A DNA stretch of 64,000 nt, from assembly GCF_019278465.1 (NCBI RefSeq), contig NZ_CP058983.1:992001-1056000 (forward strand), in the 5' to 3' direction. The stretch is from Tenacibaculum sp. AHE14PA (GTDB lineage: Bacteria > Bacteroidota > Bacteroidia > Flavobacteriales > Flavobacteriaceae). Positions 26,557 to 35,083 of the stretch are shown one piece after another. Position 1 is the stretch's first letter. Each line of letters starts with the position of its first letter. Below the pieces are notes generated by a model. The model was not told the origin of the DNA and did not search any database. It saw only the letters and a program-made list of their open reading frames with translations. The translations under genes and the position numbers were made by a program.

Positions 26557-27186
26557 ATGAACAGTATAGAAAATTTAAAATGGCGTTATGCTGTTAAAAA
26601 ATTCGACGAAAATAAATCACTTTCAGAAGTACAAATAAACATTTTAAAAGAAGCTTTTAATTTAACAGCTACTTCATACGGATTGCAACCAATTAAAATG
26701 GTTGTAATTCAAAACAAAGAAATTCAAGAGCAACTAGTTGTTCATTCATGGAATCAGCCACAAGTATTGCAAGCGTCACATGTATTGGTTTTATGTATTC
26801 CGAAAGAATACACTACTAATGATATTGATTCTTATTTTTCATTGGTAAAAAACATCAGAAATACTCCTGATAAAATTTTAAATCCGTTTAAAGAAATGTT
26901 GAGTTCTTCAATAGCTAGCAAAAAGCAAGAAGAATTAACTATTTGGAACAAAAATCAAGCATACATTGCCTTGGGTAATTTAATGACTGTTGCGGCAAAC
27001 GAGCAAATAGACTCTTGCCCAATGGAAGGTTTTATTCCTGAAAAATATGATGAGATTTTAGGTTTAGACAAACATAATTTAACATCTGTTTTAGTATTGC
27101 CTGTTGGTTTTAGAGCGGAAGACGATTATATGAAAGATCTAAAAAAGGTTCGTAAAAATATAGAAGACGTAATTATAGAAATGTAA
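26557..27186 (+). CDS. NAD(P)H-dependent nitroreductase-family oxidoreductase
   Basis: A 209-residue FMN flavoprotein of the NfsB/nitroreductase family. The FMN-binding starts KWRYAVKKFDENK (residues 7-19) and ATSYGLQPIKMVVIQNK are clear, with CPMEGFIPEKYDEILGL near 155 and LPVGFRAEDD near 183. Such enzymes reduce nitro- or quinone compounds in the cytoplasm using NAD(P)H. It has its own promoter and terminator and is probably monocistronic. The physiological substrate is unknown. Confidence 0.88.
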   Translation: MNSIENLKWRYAVKKFDENKSLSEVQINILKEAFNLTATSYGLQPIKMVVIQNKEIQEQLVVHSWNQPQVLQASHVLVLCIPKEYTTNDIDSYFSLVKNIRNTPDKILNPFKEMLSSSIASKKQEELTIWNKNQAYIALGNLMTVAANEQIDSCPMEGFIPEKYDEILGLDKHNLTSVLVLPVGFRAEDDYMKDLKKVRKNIEDVIIEM

Positions 27187-27195
27187 TCTTAAAAT

Positions 27196-27233
27196 AAATG
27201 AACGGAATTGAAATCTTTCAATTCCGTTCATTT
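27196..27233 (+). terminator. Terminator after the nitroreductase gene
   Basis: Perfect arms of 18 bases (AAATGAACGGAATTGAAA and its complement) begin ten bases after the stop codon and end in TTTAAAATTT. Confidence 0.75.
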
Positions 27234-27305
27234 AAAATTTATTAAACCCTTTGCATTTAATTTACAATTACAATTTAGTACATTCGTAATTCATAATTAA
27301 ACCGT

Positions 27306-28742
27306 ATGCAACCACTACACATAATACTCCTTATTCTTGCCTATTTTGGGGTACTAATTCTTATTTCTTACATCACTGGTAAATCGGCAAACAATAATAC
27401 TTTTTTTAAAGCAGATAATTCTTCTCCTTGGTATTTAGTTGCCTTTGGTATGATTGGCGCTTCTTTATCGGGTGTAACTTTTATTTCTGTTCCTGGTTGG
27501 ATTGAAGGACAGCAAATGAGCTATATGCAAATGGTATTGGGTTATGTTGTTGGTTATGCTGTTATTGGTTTGATATTACTCCCGTTATATTACCGACTAA
27601 ACCTTACTTCTATCTACACCTATTTAGAAGATCGTTTTGGTAGATATTCCTATAAAACCGGAGCTTCTTTTTTCTTACTATCAAGAACTGTAGGTGCTGC
27701 TTTTCGATTATTTTTAGTAGCCAATGTATTGCAATTAATTTTGTTTGATGCATACGGAATTCCGTTTTGGGTAACCGTAACCATTACTATTTTATTAATT
27801 TGGTTATACACTTTTAAAGGAGGAATAAAAACGATTGTTTGGACAGATACCTTGCAAACTTTATTTATGCTAATCGCCGTAGGAGTTTGCATTGTTACCA
27901 TTAAAGATGAAATGCAAATAGAAAGCTTAACCTCTTATATATCCGAAAATAAATTATCTAAAATGTTCTTTTTTGATGATTGGAAATCTGGAAATTACTT
28001 TTGGAATCGCTTCTTCTCAGGTGCATTTATAGCTATTGTAATGACAGGTTTAGATCAGGACATGATGCAAAAAAACTTAACATGTCGTAACTTAAAAGAT
28101 GCACAAAAAAATATGTTTTGGTTTACGCTTGTGTTAGTAATTGTAAACTTTTTCTTTTTAGCATTGGGTGTTTTATTAACCGATTATGCTACTACAAACG
28201 AAATTAACGCACACAAAGATCAATTATTTCCAACGATTGCCATGAGTGGCGAGTTAGGCTTAGCAACTTCTTTATTCTTTTTACTAGGATTAATAGCTGC
28301 CGCTTATTCAAGTGCCGATAGCGCATTAACTTCTTTAACAACTTCTTTTAGTATTGATATTTTAGAAATTGATAAAAAAGAAAAAAATCAAGAAAGAACA
28401 CGAAAAAAAATACATATCTTATTCTCAATCATATTAATTGCAACAATTTTAGTTTTTAAATATTTTATTGCTGATGCCAGCGTGATTGCTAAAATATTTC
28501 AGTTTGCAGGTTATACTTATGGGCCATTATTAGGTTTATATGCCTTCGGGTTATTTACCAAGCTAAATGTAAAAGACAAGTTAGTTCCTGCTATTTGCAT
28601 TGCATCGCCAATACTTACTTATTTGATAAGTATTTTTAGCAAGTCGCAATTAAATTTCGACTTCGGATTCTTTGTATTAGTATTAAACGGATTTATTACT
28701 TTCTTCGGATTGTTAGCTATAAAAAAATCTAAAAATGCCTAA
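27306..28742 (+). CDS. Sodium:solute symporter (SSS family)
   Basis: A 478-residue inner-membrane transporter with about 13 hydrophobic spans and the SSS family blocks FGMIGASLSGVTFISVPGW (about 47-65), YLEDRFGRYSYKTGASFFLLSRTVG (about 106) and GLIAAAYSSADSALTSLTTSF (about 329). It probably cotransports Na+ with a sugar, sialic acid or other organic solute; the substrate cannot be assigned. Its last codons overlap the start of a tiny basic protein gene. Confidence 0.9.
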   Translation: MQPLHIILLILAYFGVLILISYITGKSANNNTFFKADNSSPWYLVAFGMIGASLSGVTFISVPGWIEGQQMSYMQMVLGYVVGYAVIGLILLPLYYRLNLTSIYTYLEDRFGRYSYKTGASFFLLSRTVGAAFRLFLVANVLQLILFDAYGIPFWVTVTITILLIWLYTFKGGIKTIVWTDTLQTLFMLIAVGVCIVTIKDEMQIESLTSYISENKLSKMFFFDDWKSGNYFWNRFFSGAFIAIVMTGLDQDMMQKNLTCRNLKDAQKNMFWFTLVLVIVNFFFLALGVLLTDYATTNEINAHKDQLFPTIAMSGELGLATSLFFLLGLIAAAYSSADSALTSLTTSFSIDILEIDKKEKNQERTRKKIHILFSIILIATILVFKYFIADASVIAKIFQFAGYTYGPLLGLYAFGLFTKLNVKDKLVPAICIASPILTYLISIFSKSQLNFDFGFFVLVLNGFITFFGLLAIKKSKNA

Positions 28743-28893
28743 AAAAGGAAAAGCAAAAAACACTGTTAATAAAGCCAAACATACGCGCTTAATGAAACAG
28801 AAAGAGAGCAAGGTAAAACTCGAAAAACAACGAAATAAAGAGCGTTTAAAAGCGCTTGTAAAAAAGATGAACGAACAAAAAGAAACGGAATAG
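28735..28893 (+). CDS. 52-residue lysine-rich small protein
   Basis: ATG 28735 opens a 52-codon frame overlapping the symporter's last eight bases in another frame. The product (MPKKGKAKNTVNKAKHTRL...) has about a third Lys/Arg, no cysteine, no membrane span, and a predicted helical second half (KLEKQRNKERLKALVKKM). The overlap suggests translational coupling, and a terminator follows. Similar short basic proteins occur in related genomes as I recall, but function is unknown; RNA or DNA binding would fit the charge. Confidence 0.6.
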   Translation: MPKKGKAKNTVNKAKHTRLMKQKESKVKLEKQRNKERLKALVKKMNEQKETE

Positions 28894-28923
28894 CTTTATT
28901 TGTTTCAAGCAATACTTCAACAA

Positions 28924-28956
28924 AAAAATCCCGAGTGTTTAACGCTCGGGATTTTT
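28924..28956. terminator. Bidirectional terminator between convergent genes
   Basis: AAAAATCCCGAG and CTCGGGATTTTT flank a nine-base loop, with A and T runs on both sides, placed between the small basic protein gene (plus) and a minus-strand gene. Confidence 0.88.
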
Positions 28957-28974
28957 AGTATATAAATCTTAAAA

Positions 28975-29232
28975 CTATTTATCAATTGATCCTAAAACAC
29001 GTTTCATAAAATTATTTAACGCTTCTTTTTTAGGGGTACCATCTTTAATCATTTTATCAACTTCAATAGCACCATACATATTAGATATCAACTCACCAAT
29101 AACATCTAACTCTTCATCTTTTAATGACGAAACTTCTGTTAAGGCCTCTAATGTTTCAATCGTTTCTAGTATATAATCCTGATCGTTTTCTTCAATAAAT
29201 GAAGTTAAGTGTTTTATAATTGGTAATTTCAT
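28975..29232 (-). CDS. Small helical protein, possibly DUF6952-like
   Basis: An 85-residue acidic protein starting MKLPIIKHLTSFIEENDQD, rich in Glu and Leu and probably all helical, with no cysteine and no signal peptide. It lies 81 bases downstream of the thioredoxin-like gene and two genes after peroxiredoxin on the same strand; this trio recurs in Flavobacteriaceae as I recall. The DUF6952 label is tentative. I use ATG 29230-29232; the ten additional upstream codons are not family-like. Confidence 0.6.
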   Translation of the reverse strand: MKLPIIKHLTSFIEENDQDYILETIETLEALTEVSSLKDEELDVIGELISNMYGAIEVDKMIKDGTPKKEALNNFMKRVLGSIDK

Positions 29233-29313
29233 AATTTTTTTCTGTTTTTTCAGGTCTAGCAAAGTTGAGACCTTATTATTATAGTATCGCTACTTTGCGC
29301 AGGCTGATAGAAA

Positions 29314-29622
29314 TTATATTACTTCGTTTACTAAATCTTTTAACACATCAAACTTATTGGTTTGTGCTTGGTTTACAAACTTACCATCTACAAAAGTGGC
29401 AAAAGTTGGTAAATTACTTACATCTGCCAATTGCCTGCTTTCAGGAAATTTTTCTGCATCAACAATTACAAAAACCATTGCTTCATTTTCAGAAGCTAAT
29501 TTCTTAAATTTTGGTTTCATAATACGACAATTACCACACCAAGTTGCCGAAAACTGTACCGCTACTTTTTTATTGTTTGCTACTAAATCTGCTAAATTAT
29601 CTTGACTTAATTCTTGTACCAT
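29314..29622 (-). CDS. Thioredoxin-like protein with CGNC active site
   Basis: A 102-residue cytoplasmic thioredoxin-fold protein. The active site ATWCGNCRIMKP (residues about 27-38) replaces the usual CGPC by CGNC, and the cis-proline is in SNLPTFATF (about 69-77). It lies 77 bases downstream of the peroxiredoxin gene, so it probably supplies electrons to it. trxB is encoded at 48.9-49.9 kb. Confidence 0.88.
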   Translation of the reverse strand: MVQELSQDNLADLVANNKKVAVQFSATWCGNCRIMKPKFKKLASENEAMVFVIVDAEKFPESRQLADVSNLPTFATFVDGKFVNQAQTNKFDVLKDLVNEVI

Positions 29623-29636
29623 AGTTTTATTTTATT

Positions 29637-29689
29637 AAAAAGGAGTTCGTGTATTTCATCCCCCAATTAGTACACGAACGTGCTCCTTT
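29637..29689 (-). terminator. Hairpin between peroxiredoxin and thioredoxin genes
   Basis: On the minus strand AAAGGAG-CACG-TTCGTGTA pairs with TACACGAACTCCTTT (four-base bulge) and is followed by TTTAAT, 11 bases after the peroxiredoxin stop. It could end most transcripts at peroxiredoxin while letting some continue into thioredoxin. Confidence 0.65.
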
Positions 29690-29699
29690 CTTAGTATTA

Positions 29700-30341
29700 T
29701 TAGTTTGCTGCTAAATACTCAGCTGTTCCTTTTGCGTTTGGCTTCATTGCTGTTTTACCTTCTTCCCAGTTTGCAGGACATACTTCTCCATTTTTCTGAA
29801 CGTGAGCATAAGCATCAATTAAACGTAAAAATTCATTTACATTACGACCTACTGGCATGTGGTTAATTCCTTCATGAAAAACAGTTCCTTCTTCATCAAT
29901 TAAATAAGTAGCTCTATATGTTACATTATCTCCAACAACTTGTACTGTTTGAGTTGCTTCATCAAAAACCTCATCAGAAATATCTAAAATCCCTAAGATT
30001 GATGATAAATTACGATTACTATCTGCTAAAATTGGGTATGTAACACCTTCAATTCCTCCGTTATCTTTTGATTGATTTAACCATGCAAAGTGAACTTCTG
30101 GAGTATCACAAGAGGCACCAATTACAATTGTATTTCTTTTTTCAAATTCTCCTAATGCTGCCTGAAAAGCATGTAACTCGGTAGGACAAACAAAAGTAAA
30201 GTCTTTTGGATACCAGAATAACAATACTTTTTTCTTGTTATTTACTGCTTCTTCTAAAACATTTATTTTGAACGTATCTCCCATTTCGTTCATTGCATCT
30301 ACATTTAAATCTGGAAATTTTTTACCTACTGCTGTTGCCAT
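29700..30341 (-). CDS. 2-Cys peroxiredoxin (AhpC/Prx1 family)
   Basis: A 213-residue peroxiredoxin that reduces hydrogen peroxide and organic peroxides. The peroxidatic Cys lies in PKDFTFVCPTELHAF (about residue 52) and the resolving Cys in NGEVCPANWEEG near residue 172. The C-terminal tail is longer than in AhpC of E. coli. It heads a cluster with thioredoxin and a small helical protein. A TATATTTG box lies 42 bases upstream. Confidence 0.94.
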   Translation of the reverse strand: MATAVGKKFPDLNVDAMNEMGDTFKINVLEEAVNNKKKVLLFWYPKDFTFVCPTELHAFQAALGEFEKRNTIVIGASCDTPEVHFAWLNQSKDNGGIEGVTYPILADSNRNLSSILGILDISDEVFDEATQTVQVVGDNVTYRATYLIDEEGTVFHEGINHMPVGRNVNEFLRLIDAYAHVQKNGEVCPANWEEGKTAMKPNAKGTAEYLAAN

Positions 30342-30382
30342 TTTTATATTTTTTTATTGATTATTATTCATTTTAACGAGTA

Positions 30383-30390
30383 CAAATATA
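30383..30390 (-). promoter_or_regulatory. -7 element TATATTTG of peroxiredoxin
   Basis: The minus strand reads TATATTTG, matching TAnnTTTG, 42 bases before the ATG. No -33 TTG at good spacing was seen. Confidence 0.5.
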
Positions 30391-30606
30391 CCAAGCAAAA
30401 CAAGTAGAACAGAAAAAAATTGATGCTAATTTTTTATATTTATATCAATTTTACTTATACCTAACAGTTACAGTTATTACTTTATACTATTTCAAGTTTT
30501 TAGCTTATCTTTTTAAATATATAAGCTAAAAGAGTTAATTATAGTTTTATATACGTTAATTTAACTGTAGTTTTTCTATTATTTTTGATGCAACTTAATT
30601 ATACCT

Positions 30607-31176
30607 ATGAGCAATTTAAAAAACAAAACAATTCCTAAAGAAATTTTAACCAAGGTTACAAAAGCACTTTCGTACTTTCCTTCTTTAGAAAACATACCTA
30701 TTACTTTTAAATTTAAAAAGGACATTAAAAAATCGACTATGCAAGCGCAACCTGAGTTTTTAACCGTTTTATTCGGAAAAAAACCAAGGCATTATGTTAT
30801 TTTCATCAGCGAAAAATTTAAAATCTCAGGTACCGAATTAAGAACAAGAGATATTCCTTATGATGTGTTTGTTGGTTGGATTGGTCATGAACTTGGGCAT
30901 ATTATGGATTATGAAGAAATGAGTAATTCTCAATTAATATGGTTTGGTTTTAAATATATCCTTCTCGAAAAACACATTATTAACGCCGAAAGAAAAGCGG
31001 ATCATTTTGCTGTTCAGCAAGGAATGGAAGATTATATTATGAAAACTAAAAACTTCATTTTAAATCATGCCGATATAACACAAACATATAAAAACAGAAT
31101 GAAGCGTTATTATTTATCTCCAGAAGAAATTATGCAACTAGTTAACGATCGTGATAATGTTACTTTAAAACCTTAA
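30607..31176 (+). CDS. Putative zinc metallopeptidase with HELGH motif
   Basis: A 189-residue protein without signal peptide. GWIGHELGHIMDYEE (about residues 96-110) is a gluzincin-like HEXXH site, and NAERKADHFAVQQGMEDY about 28 residues later could give the third ligand (E or D). I do not recognise a named family. It is convergent with the GH3-like gene, and the two stop codons overlap (31173-31176). A possible -7 box TATTTTTG is at 30580-30587. Confidence 0.6.
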   Translation: MSNLKNKTIPKEILTKVTKALSYFPSLENIPITFKFKKDIKKSTMQAQPEFLTVLFGKKPRHYVIFISEKFKISGTELRTRDIPYDVFVGWIGHELGHIMDYEEMSNSQLIWFGFKYILLEKHIINAERKADHFAVQQGMEDYIMKTKNFILNHADITQTYKNRMKRYYLSPEEIMQLVNDRDNVTLKP

Positions 31177-32708
31177 GCTTTTAAAGCTTCTTTTACAAAG
31201 GCTTCCCACTCTGTAAATTTCTCACTTCCCATAACTCTCTCCATTTTTACTTGACCTCCTTTTTTCTTATTTCTCTCGCTCCAACTATGAAAAATAGCAG
31301 CAGGTATTATATTCACTTTTACCCCTTCTAAAGCTTTACTTCTCGCTACTTTGTAATTTTTATTTGCTTCTTTTAAAAATGTGTCTAATTTTTCAGCAAC
31401 TAGCGATTCATCTTCTTTTAAATCTGTTCCGATATACCAAGTATGATAAAACTCATCATCTTTATGTCGTTTTGCACAAATAGTATATTCTGTTATTTGT
31501 GTATTAAACTGCTCTTCTAAATGCTTCATTCCTGCATCCATTTTATTAACAGATAATTGCGACCCAACCGTGTTTAAGAAAAACTTAGTTCGACCTGTAA
31601 TTTTAATTTCTGCTCTTTCAACATCCGTGAATTCAATTGTATCACCAATAAGATATCTCCACAAACCACTTACCGTACTTATTATTAAAACATAATCTTG
31701 ATTTAATTCTACATCTTTTAAGCCAACAGAAGGTGCGTCATCTTTTAACGATCCGTCCGAGAGTATATACTCGGGTTTAAAAGGAACAAATTCAAAATAA
31801 ATACCTTCATTTGTATTTAACTGCATTGCGTCTGTTTCTGGTCTTACTTGTGTTGCAATATATCCTTCGGATGCTAAATAGGTATCTATCACCGTAACTT
31901 CTTTTCCTAATAAAGCTTTAAAACTTTTTTCATATGGGCCGAACGCCACACCTCCTGAAGTATAGACTTGAAGGTTTGGCCATATTTCGTGAATATTATT
32001 TAGGTTGTGATATGCTATTACTTTTTGCAACATTAATTCTATCCAAGAAGGAATACCGCTTAAAGCACCAATATCCCATTTTTCTGCATCTTCAGCAATT
32101 TTTTGTACACGTGTATCCCAGTCTCCAATTTTAGCAATATCTTCACCTGGCTTATAATAACTTTTGAACCAAAACGGAATATTACTTGCAGTTATACCGC
32201 TTATTTCACCTTCTTCTTTGTCATCTTTTCGTTGATTTAAATCGGTAGAACTACCCAACATCATAATTTCTTTCTCAAAAAAATCAGAAGGCAAATCGAA
32301 GTTTTTAAGAGCCAACACTTGTTTAATTCCAGATTGTCTTATAGCTTCTAACATTTCGTTAGTAACAGGTATCCTTTTACTTTCTGATCCTGTTGTACCT
32401 GAACTTAACGCAAAATAATCTGGACTATTAGGCCATGTTACATTTTCTTGTCCTTCATGTAACTTAAACCACCACTCTTTATTCATTGTGTCATAATCAA
32501 AATAAGGAACTTCTTTAGCAAACGGAACTGCTAATTGTGGTGTTTTTAAGATCTCTTCAAATTTATATTGCTTACCAAACTGTGTATTTTTAGCTGTAGT
32601 TAATAAGTCATTTAAAACCTTTTCTTGATTTTCTATATGATTATCACTCTTTACTAATACGTTTGCCATATCAATAATTCCTTTTATAATACCTCCTAAA
32701 ACTGCCAT
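31173..32708 (-). CDS. GH3-like acyl-adenylate-forming protein
   Basis: A 511-residue protein of the GH3 auxin-responsive promoter superfamily, which adenylates carboxylic acids and couples them to amino acids. The ATP-binding motif FALSSGTTGSESKRIPVT is near residue 100, YLASEGYIATQ near 285 and RTKFFLNTVGSQLS near 370. Bacterial members are common in Bacteroidota; the name does not imply plant origin. Substrate unknown. Confidence 0.85.
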   Translation of the reverse strand: MAVLGGIIKGIIDMANVLVKSDNHIENQEKVLNDLLTTAKNTQFGKQYKFEEILKTPQLAVPFAKEVPYFDYDTMNKEWWFKLHEGQENVTWPNSPDYFALSSGTTGSESKRIPVTNEMLEAIRQSGIKQVLALKNFDLPSDFFEKEIMMLGSSTDLNQRKDDKEEGEISGITASNIPFWFKSYYKPGEDIAKIGDWDTRVQKIAEDAEKWDIGALSGIPSWIELMLQKVIAYHNLNNIHEIWPNLQVYTSGGVAFGPYEKSFKALLGKEVTVIDTYLASEGYIATQVRPETDAMQLNTNEGIYFEFVPFKPEYILSDGSLKDDAPSVGLKDVELNQDYVLIISTVSGLWRYLIGDTIEFTDVERAEIKITGRTKFFLNTVGSQLSVNKMDAGMKHLEEQFNTQITEYTICAKRHKDDEFYHTWYIGTDLKEDESLVAEKLDTFLKEANKNYKVARSKALEGVKVNIIPAAIFHSWSERNKKKGGQVKMERVMGSEKFTEWEAFVKEALKA

Positions 32709-32818
32709 AAACCTTAATTTTTATCAAAAATAAGCAAGAAAAAGCATTAAACAGCATAAAAATAGCTATTGAGTTAACATTAATATTTTTTGAGTCAAGC
32801 CTTGCTTCTCTTCTCAAT

Positions 32819-32826
32819 TACCTTTG
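32819..32826 (+). promoter_or_regulatory. -7 element TACCTTTG of the YtxH operon
   Basis: TACCTTTG lies 37 bases before the YtxH start codon and matches TAnnTTTG; -33 spacing is poor on either TTG candidate. Confidence 0.5.
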
Positions 32827-32863
32827 TAGTATCAATAATTATTAACCTAAAAACAAGATAAAC

Positions 32864-33223
32864 ATGAGTGATGATAAAAATATTTTTGGAGTATTAGTAG
32901 GAATGGCAGTTGGTGCCGGAATTGGGGTGTTATTTGCACCAGATAAAGGAAGTAAAACAAGACAAAAAATAGCAGATGGCGCTGTTTCTGCAAAAGAAAC
33001 TATTGTTACAGAAGCTACACACCTTAAAGACGAAGTTGCTACAAGAGCTGAAGCTTTAAAAAACAATGTTTCTGATACTTTAAGTACAAAAAGTCATACG
33101 TTAGAAGAAAAATTAGACACCATTATTACGGACGCTAGTTACAAGGCTGAAGATGTAATCTCTAACTTAGAATTGCGTCTTAAAACATTAAAGGCTAAGA
33201 ATAAAAAATTACAAACTAAATAA
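32864..33223 (+). CDS. YtxH domain-containing protein
   Basis: A 119-residue protein whose N-terminal glycine-rich hydrophobic segment (GVLVGMAVGAGIGVLFAPDKGSKTR) is the YtxH signature; the remainder is a long charged helix likely to form a coiled coil. Such proteins are small membrane-anchored stress proteins. Its stop overlaps the ATG of the next gene by one base. Confidence 0.85.
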   Translation: MSDDKNIFGVLVGMAVGAGIGVLFAPDKGSKTRQKIADGAVSAKETIVTEATHLKDEVATRAEALKNNVSDTLSTKSHTLEEKLDTIITDASYKAEDVISNLELRLKTLKAKNKKLQTK

Positions 33224-33585
33224 TGTCTGTTTTTAAATCTTTACACACAAATTCAGAAAGAGCGATCGAAAAAGGCGAAGATTTTATTAAAAATTCTGAA
33301 AAATACTATAAGTTAAAAGTTTTTCAGGTTTTAACCTCTTCTCTTAGCATGATTTTTAATTTTGCTATTATAGGTATTTTTATACTTATTGCCTTTATAT
33401 TTTTAGCTGTTGCAATGTCATCAGTTATTGGTAAGTATTTAAACAATCCTTTTTTAGGATATATATTAGTTGCATTACTGTTTTTTGTTTTTGGACTTAT
33501 TGCGTATTTAGTAAGAAACCGTATAGATAACTTTGTTATTAAAAGTTTATCTGAAAAATATTTTGATGATGAAGAAACACTATAA
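33223..33585 (+). CDS. Phage-holin-family-like small membrane protein
   Basis: A 120-residue protein with two long membrane spans (about residues 40-66 and 80-100) preceded by an amphipathic region. It fits the putative actinobacterial holin-X / phage holin superfamily that regularly follows YtxH genes. In this context it is a housekeeping membrane protein, not evidence for prophage. Its 3' end overlaps the next gene by about 20 bases. Confidence 0.7.
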   Translation: MSVFKSLHTNSERAIEKGEDFIKNSEKYYKLKVFQVLTSSLSMIFNFAIIGIFILIAFIFLAVAMSSVIGKYLNNPFLGYILVALLFFVFGLIAYLVRNRIDNFVIKSLSEKYFDDEETL

Positions 33586-33772
33586 AAACAGCCAAGAAAT
33601 AACTACCGAATTAAAAAAACTACGTCTTAAACGTGATATTTCTGTTGAAGAAATTAAACTGATAAAAGAGCAGTTAAAAGAAGATTTGTCAATTGCTAAT
33701 TGGATAAGAACATTGGCAACAAATCTTGGTAAATTAGGTGCTTATAATTTTGCAAAAAAAATGATGAAATAA
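33566..33772 (+). CDS. Small charged protein of the YtxH operon
   Basis: A frame of 68 codons starting with tandem ATGs at 33566 and 33569 overlaps the holin-like gene and encodes MMKKHYKNSQEITTELKKLR, a charged helix (SVEEIKLIKEQLKEDLS) and an apolar tail (WIRTLATNLGKLGAYNF). The same frame is open 11 codons further upstream, but the internal ATG pair is more plausible. Function unknown; position suggests a partner of the two membrane proteins before it. Confidence 0.6.
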   Translation: MMKKHYKNSQEITTELKKLRLKRDISVEEIKLIKEQLKEDLSIANWIRTLATNLGKLGAYNFAKKMMK

Positions 33773-33807
33773 CGTGCTATATGAATACAGGAATTTTATT
33801 TAACGAA

Positions 33808-33847
33808 AAATACCTAGAAAATGTTTTAAAACATCTTCTAGGTATTT
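33808..33847. terminator. Bidirectional hairpin between convergent genes
   Basis: AAATACCTAGA and TCTAGGTATTT enclose the further palindrome ATGTTTTAAAACAT, giving a long stem with A/T tails on both sides, between the YtxH operon and the minus-strand regulator gene. Confidence 0.75.
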
Positions 33848-33872
33848 ATATTTAATCGTAATTTTACTATCC

Positions 33873-35036
33873 CTATTTACTTGCAAATAATTTTATATCA
33901 TTTTCTGACACTTCTTTCTCTCCAAGAATAATTAAACGTTCTACGACATTACGCAACTCTCTAATATTACCTGTCCAATCATATTCTTGCAACAATTTAA
34001 TGGCACTTTTCGAAAAGCCTTTCTTTGGCATTCCTTGTTCTGTTGATATTTTCTCTGAAAAGAAATCTACCAATAACGGAATATCATTTCTTCGATCATT
34101 TAATGCTGGTACTTTTATTAAAATTACCGCTAGTCGATGGTATAAATCTTCTCTAAATCTTCCTTCTGCAATTTCCTCTTTTAAATCTTTATTGGTCGCT
34201 GCTACAATACGCACATTTACCTTTATATCTTTATCAGAGCCTACACGCTGAATCTTATTTTCTTGCAAAGCACGCAATACTTTTGCTTGCGCCGATAAAC
34301 TCATATCACCAATTTCATCTAAGAAAATAGTTCCTCCATTTGCGGCTTCAAACTTACCTGCTCTATCTTTATTTGCTCCTGTAAAAGATCCTTTTACATG
34401 ACCAAACAGCTCACTTTCTATTAATTCAGACGGAATCGCAGCACAATTCACTTCAATCATTGACCCTTTTACTCTGTCTGATTTTTCGTGTAACCAATGT
34501 GCCACCAACTCTTTTCCGGTTCCGTTCGGACCAGTAATTAAAACGCGTGCATCGGTAGCTGCTACTTTTTCAATAATTTCTTTAATGTGAGTAATCGCAT
34601 CACTCTCACCAATCATTTCGTAATTCTTGCTTACTTTCTTTTTTAACCGCTTGTTTTCTACAACCAATTCTTTTTTATCTAAAGCATTACGAACCGTATT
34701 TAATAAACGATTTAAATCTGGCGGCTTAGAAATATAATCGAATGCTCCTAAACGCATCGTATTTACAGCGGTATCAAGATCTCCATGTCCAGAAATCATT
34801 ACTATAGACGTTTCTGGTTTCATTTTTTTAGCTTTTTCTAACACCTCAACACCATCCATTTTTGGCATTTTAATATCACATAAAACTAAATCATAATCAT
34901 TGTTTTTAATCATTTCAAATCCTGATAATCCGTCTTCAGCTTCTTCAACCTGATACGCATCATTTTCTTCTGAAATAATTTTTTTTAACACCCTGCGGAT
35001 TGCAGCTTCATCTTCTATTATTAATATTTTCGACAT
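33873..35036 (-). CDS. Sigma-54-dependent response regulator lacking the Fis DNA-binding domain
   Basis: A 387-residue NtrC-type protein: receiver domain with phosphorylation Asp in LVLCDIKMPKMDG (about residue 53), then an AAA+ domain with Walker A GPNGTGKE (about 168), the sigma-54 loop GSFTGA (canonical GAFTGA with a Ser) and GGTIFLDEIGDM Walker B. It ends at ENDIKLFASK right after the AAA+ lid; only about 60 bases separate its stop from the terminator, so no helix-turn-helix is encoded. It may activate from solution, as known for some other DNA-binding-domain-less family members. No kinase gene is adjacent. Confidence 0.9.
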   Translation of the reverse strand: MSKILIIEDEAAIRRVLKKIISEENDAYQVEEAEDGLSGFEMIKNNDYDLVLCDIKMPKMDGVEVLEKAKKMKPETSIVMISGHGDLDTAVNTMRLGAFDYISKPPDLNRLLNTVRNALDKKELVVENKRLKKKVSKNYEMIGESDAITHIKEIIEKVAATDARVLITGPNGTGKELVAHWLHEKSDRVKGSMIEVNCAAIPSELIESELFGHVKGSFTGANKDRAGKFEAANGGTIFLDEIGDMSLSAQAKVLRALQENKIQRVGSDKDIKVNVRIVAATNKDLKEEIAEGRFREDLYHRLAVILIKVPALNDRRNDIPLLVDFFSEKISTEQGMPKKGFSKSAIKLLQEYDWTGNIRELRNVVERLIILGEKEVSENDIKLFASK

Positions 35037-35083
35037 ATATGTATTATCTTTTTAATAATTTTTAAAATGTAAGAACCAAGCCA

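Noticed and set aside
31173..32708. Plant-derived gene because of the GH3 auxin label
   Set aside because: GH3-like proteins are widespread in Bacteroidota and base composition fits the surroundings.
33223..33585. Prophage because of the holin-like gene
   Set aside because: No other phage genes nearby; YtxH plus holin-like pairs are ordinary chromosomal genes.
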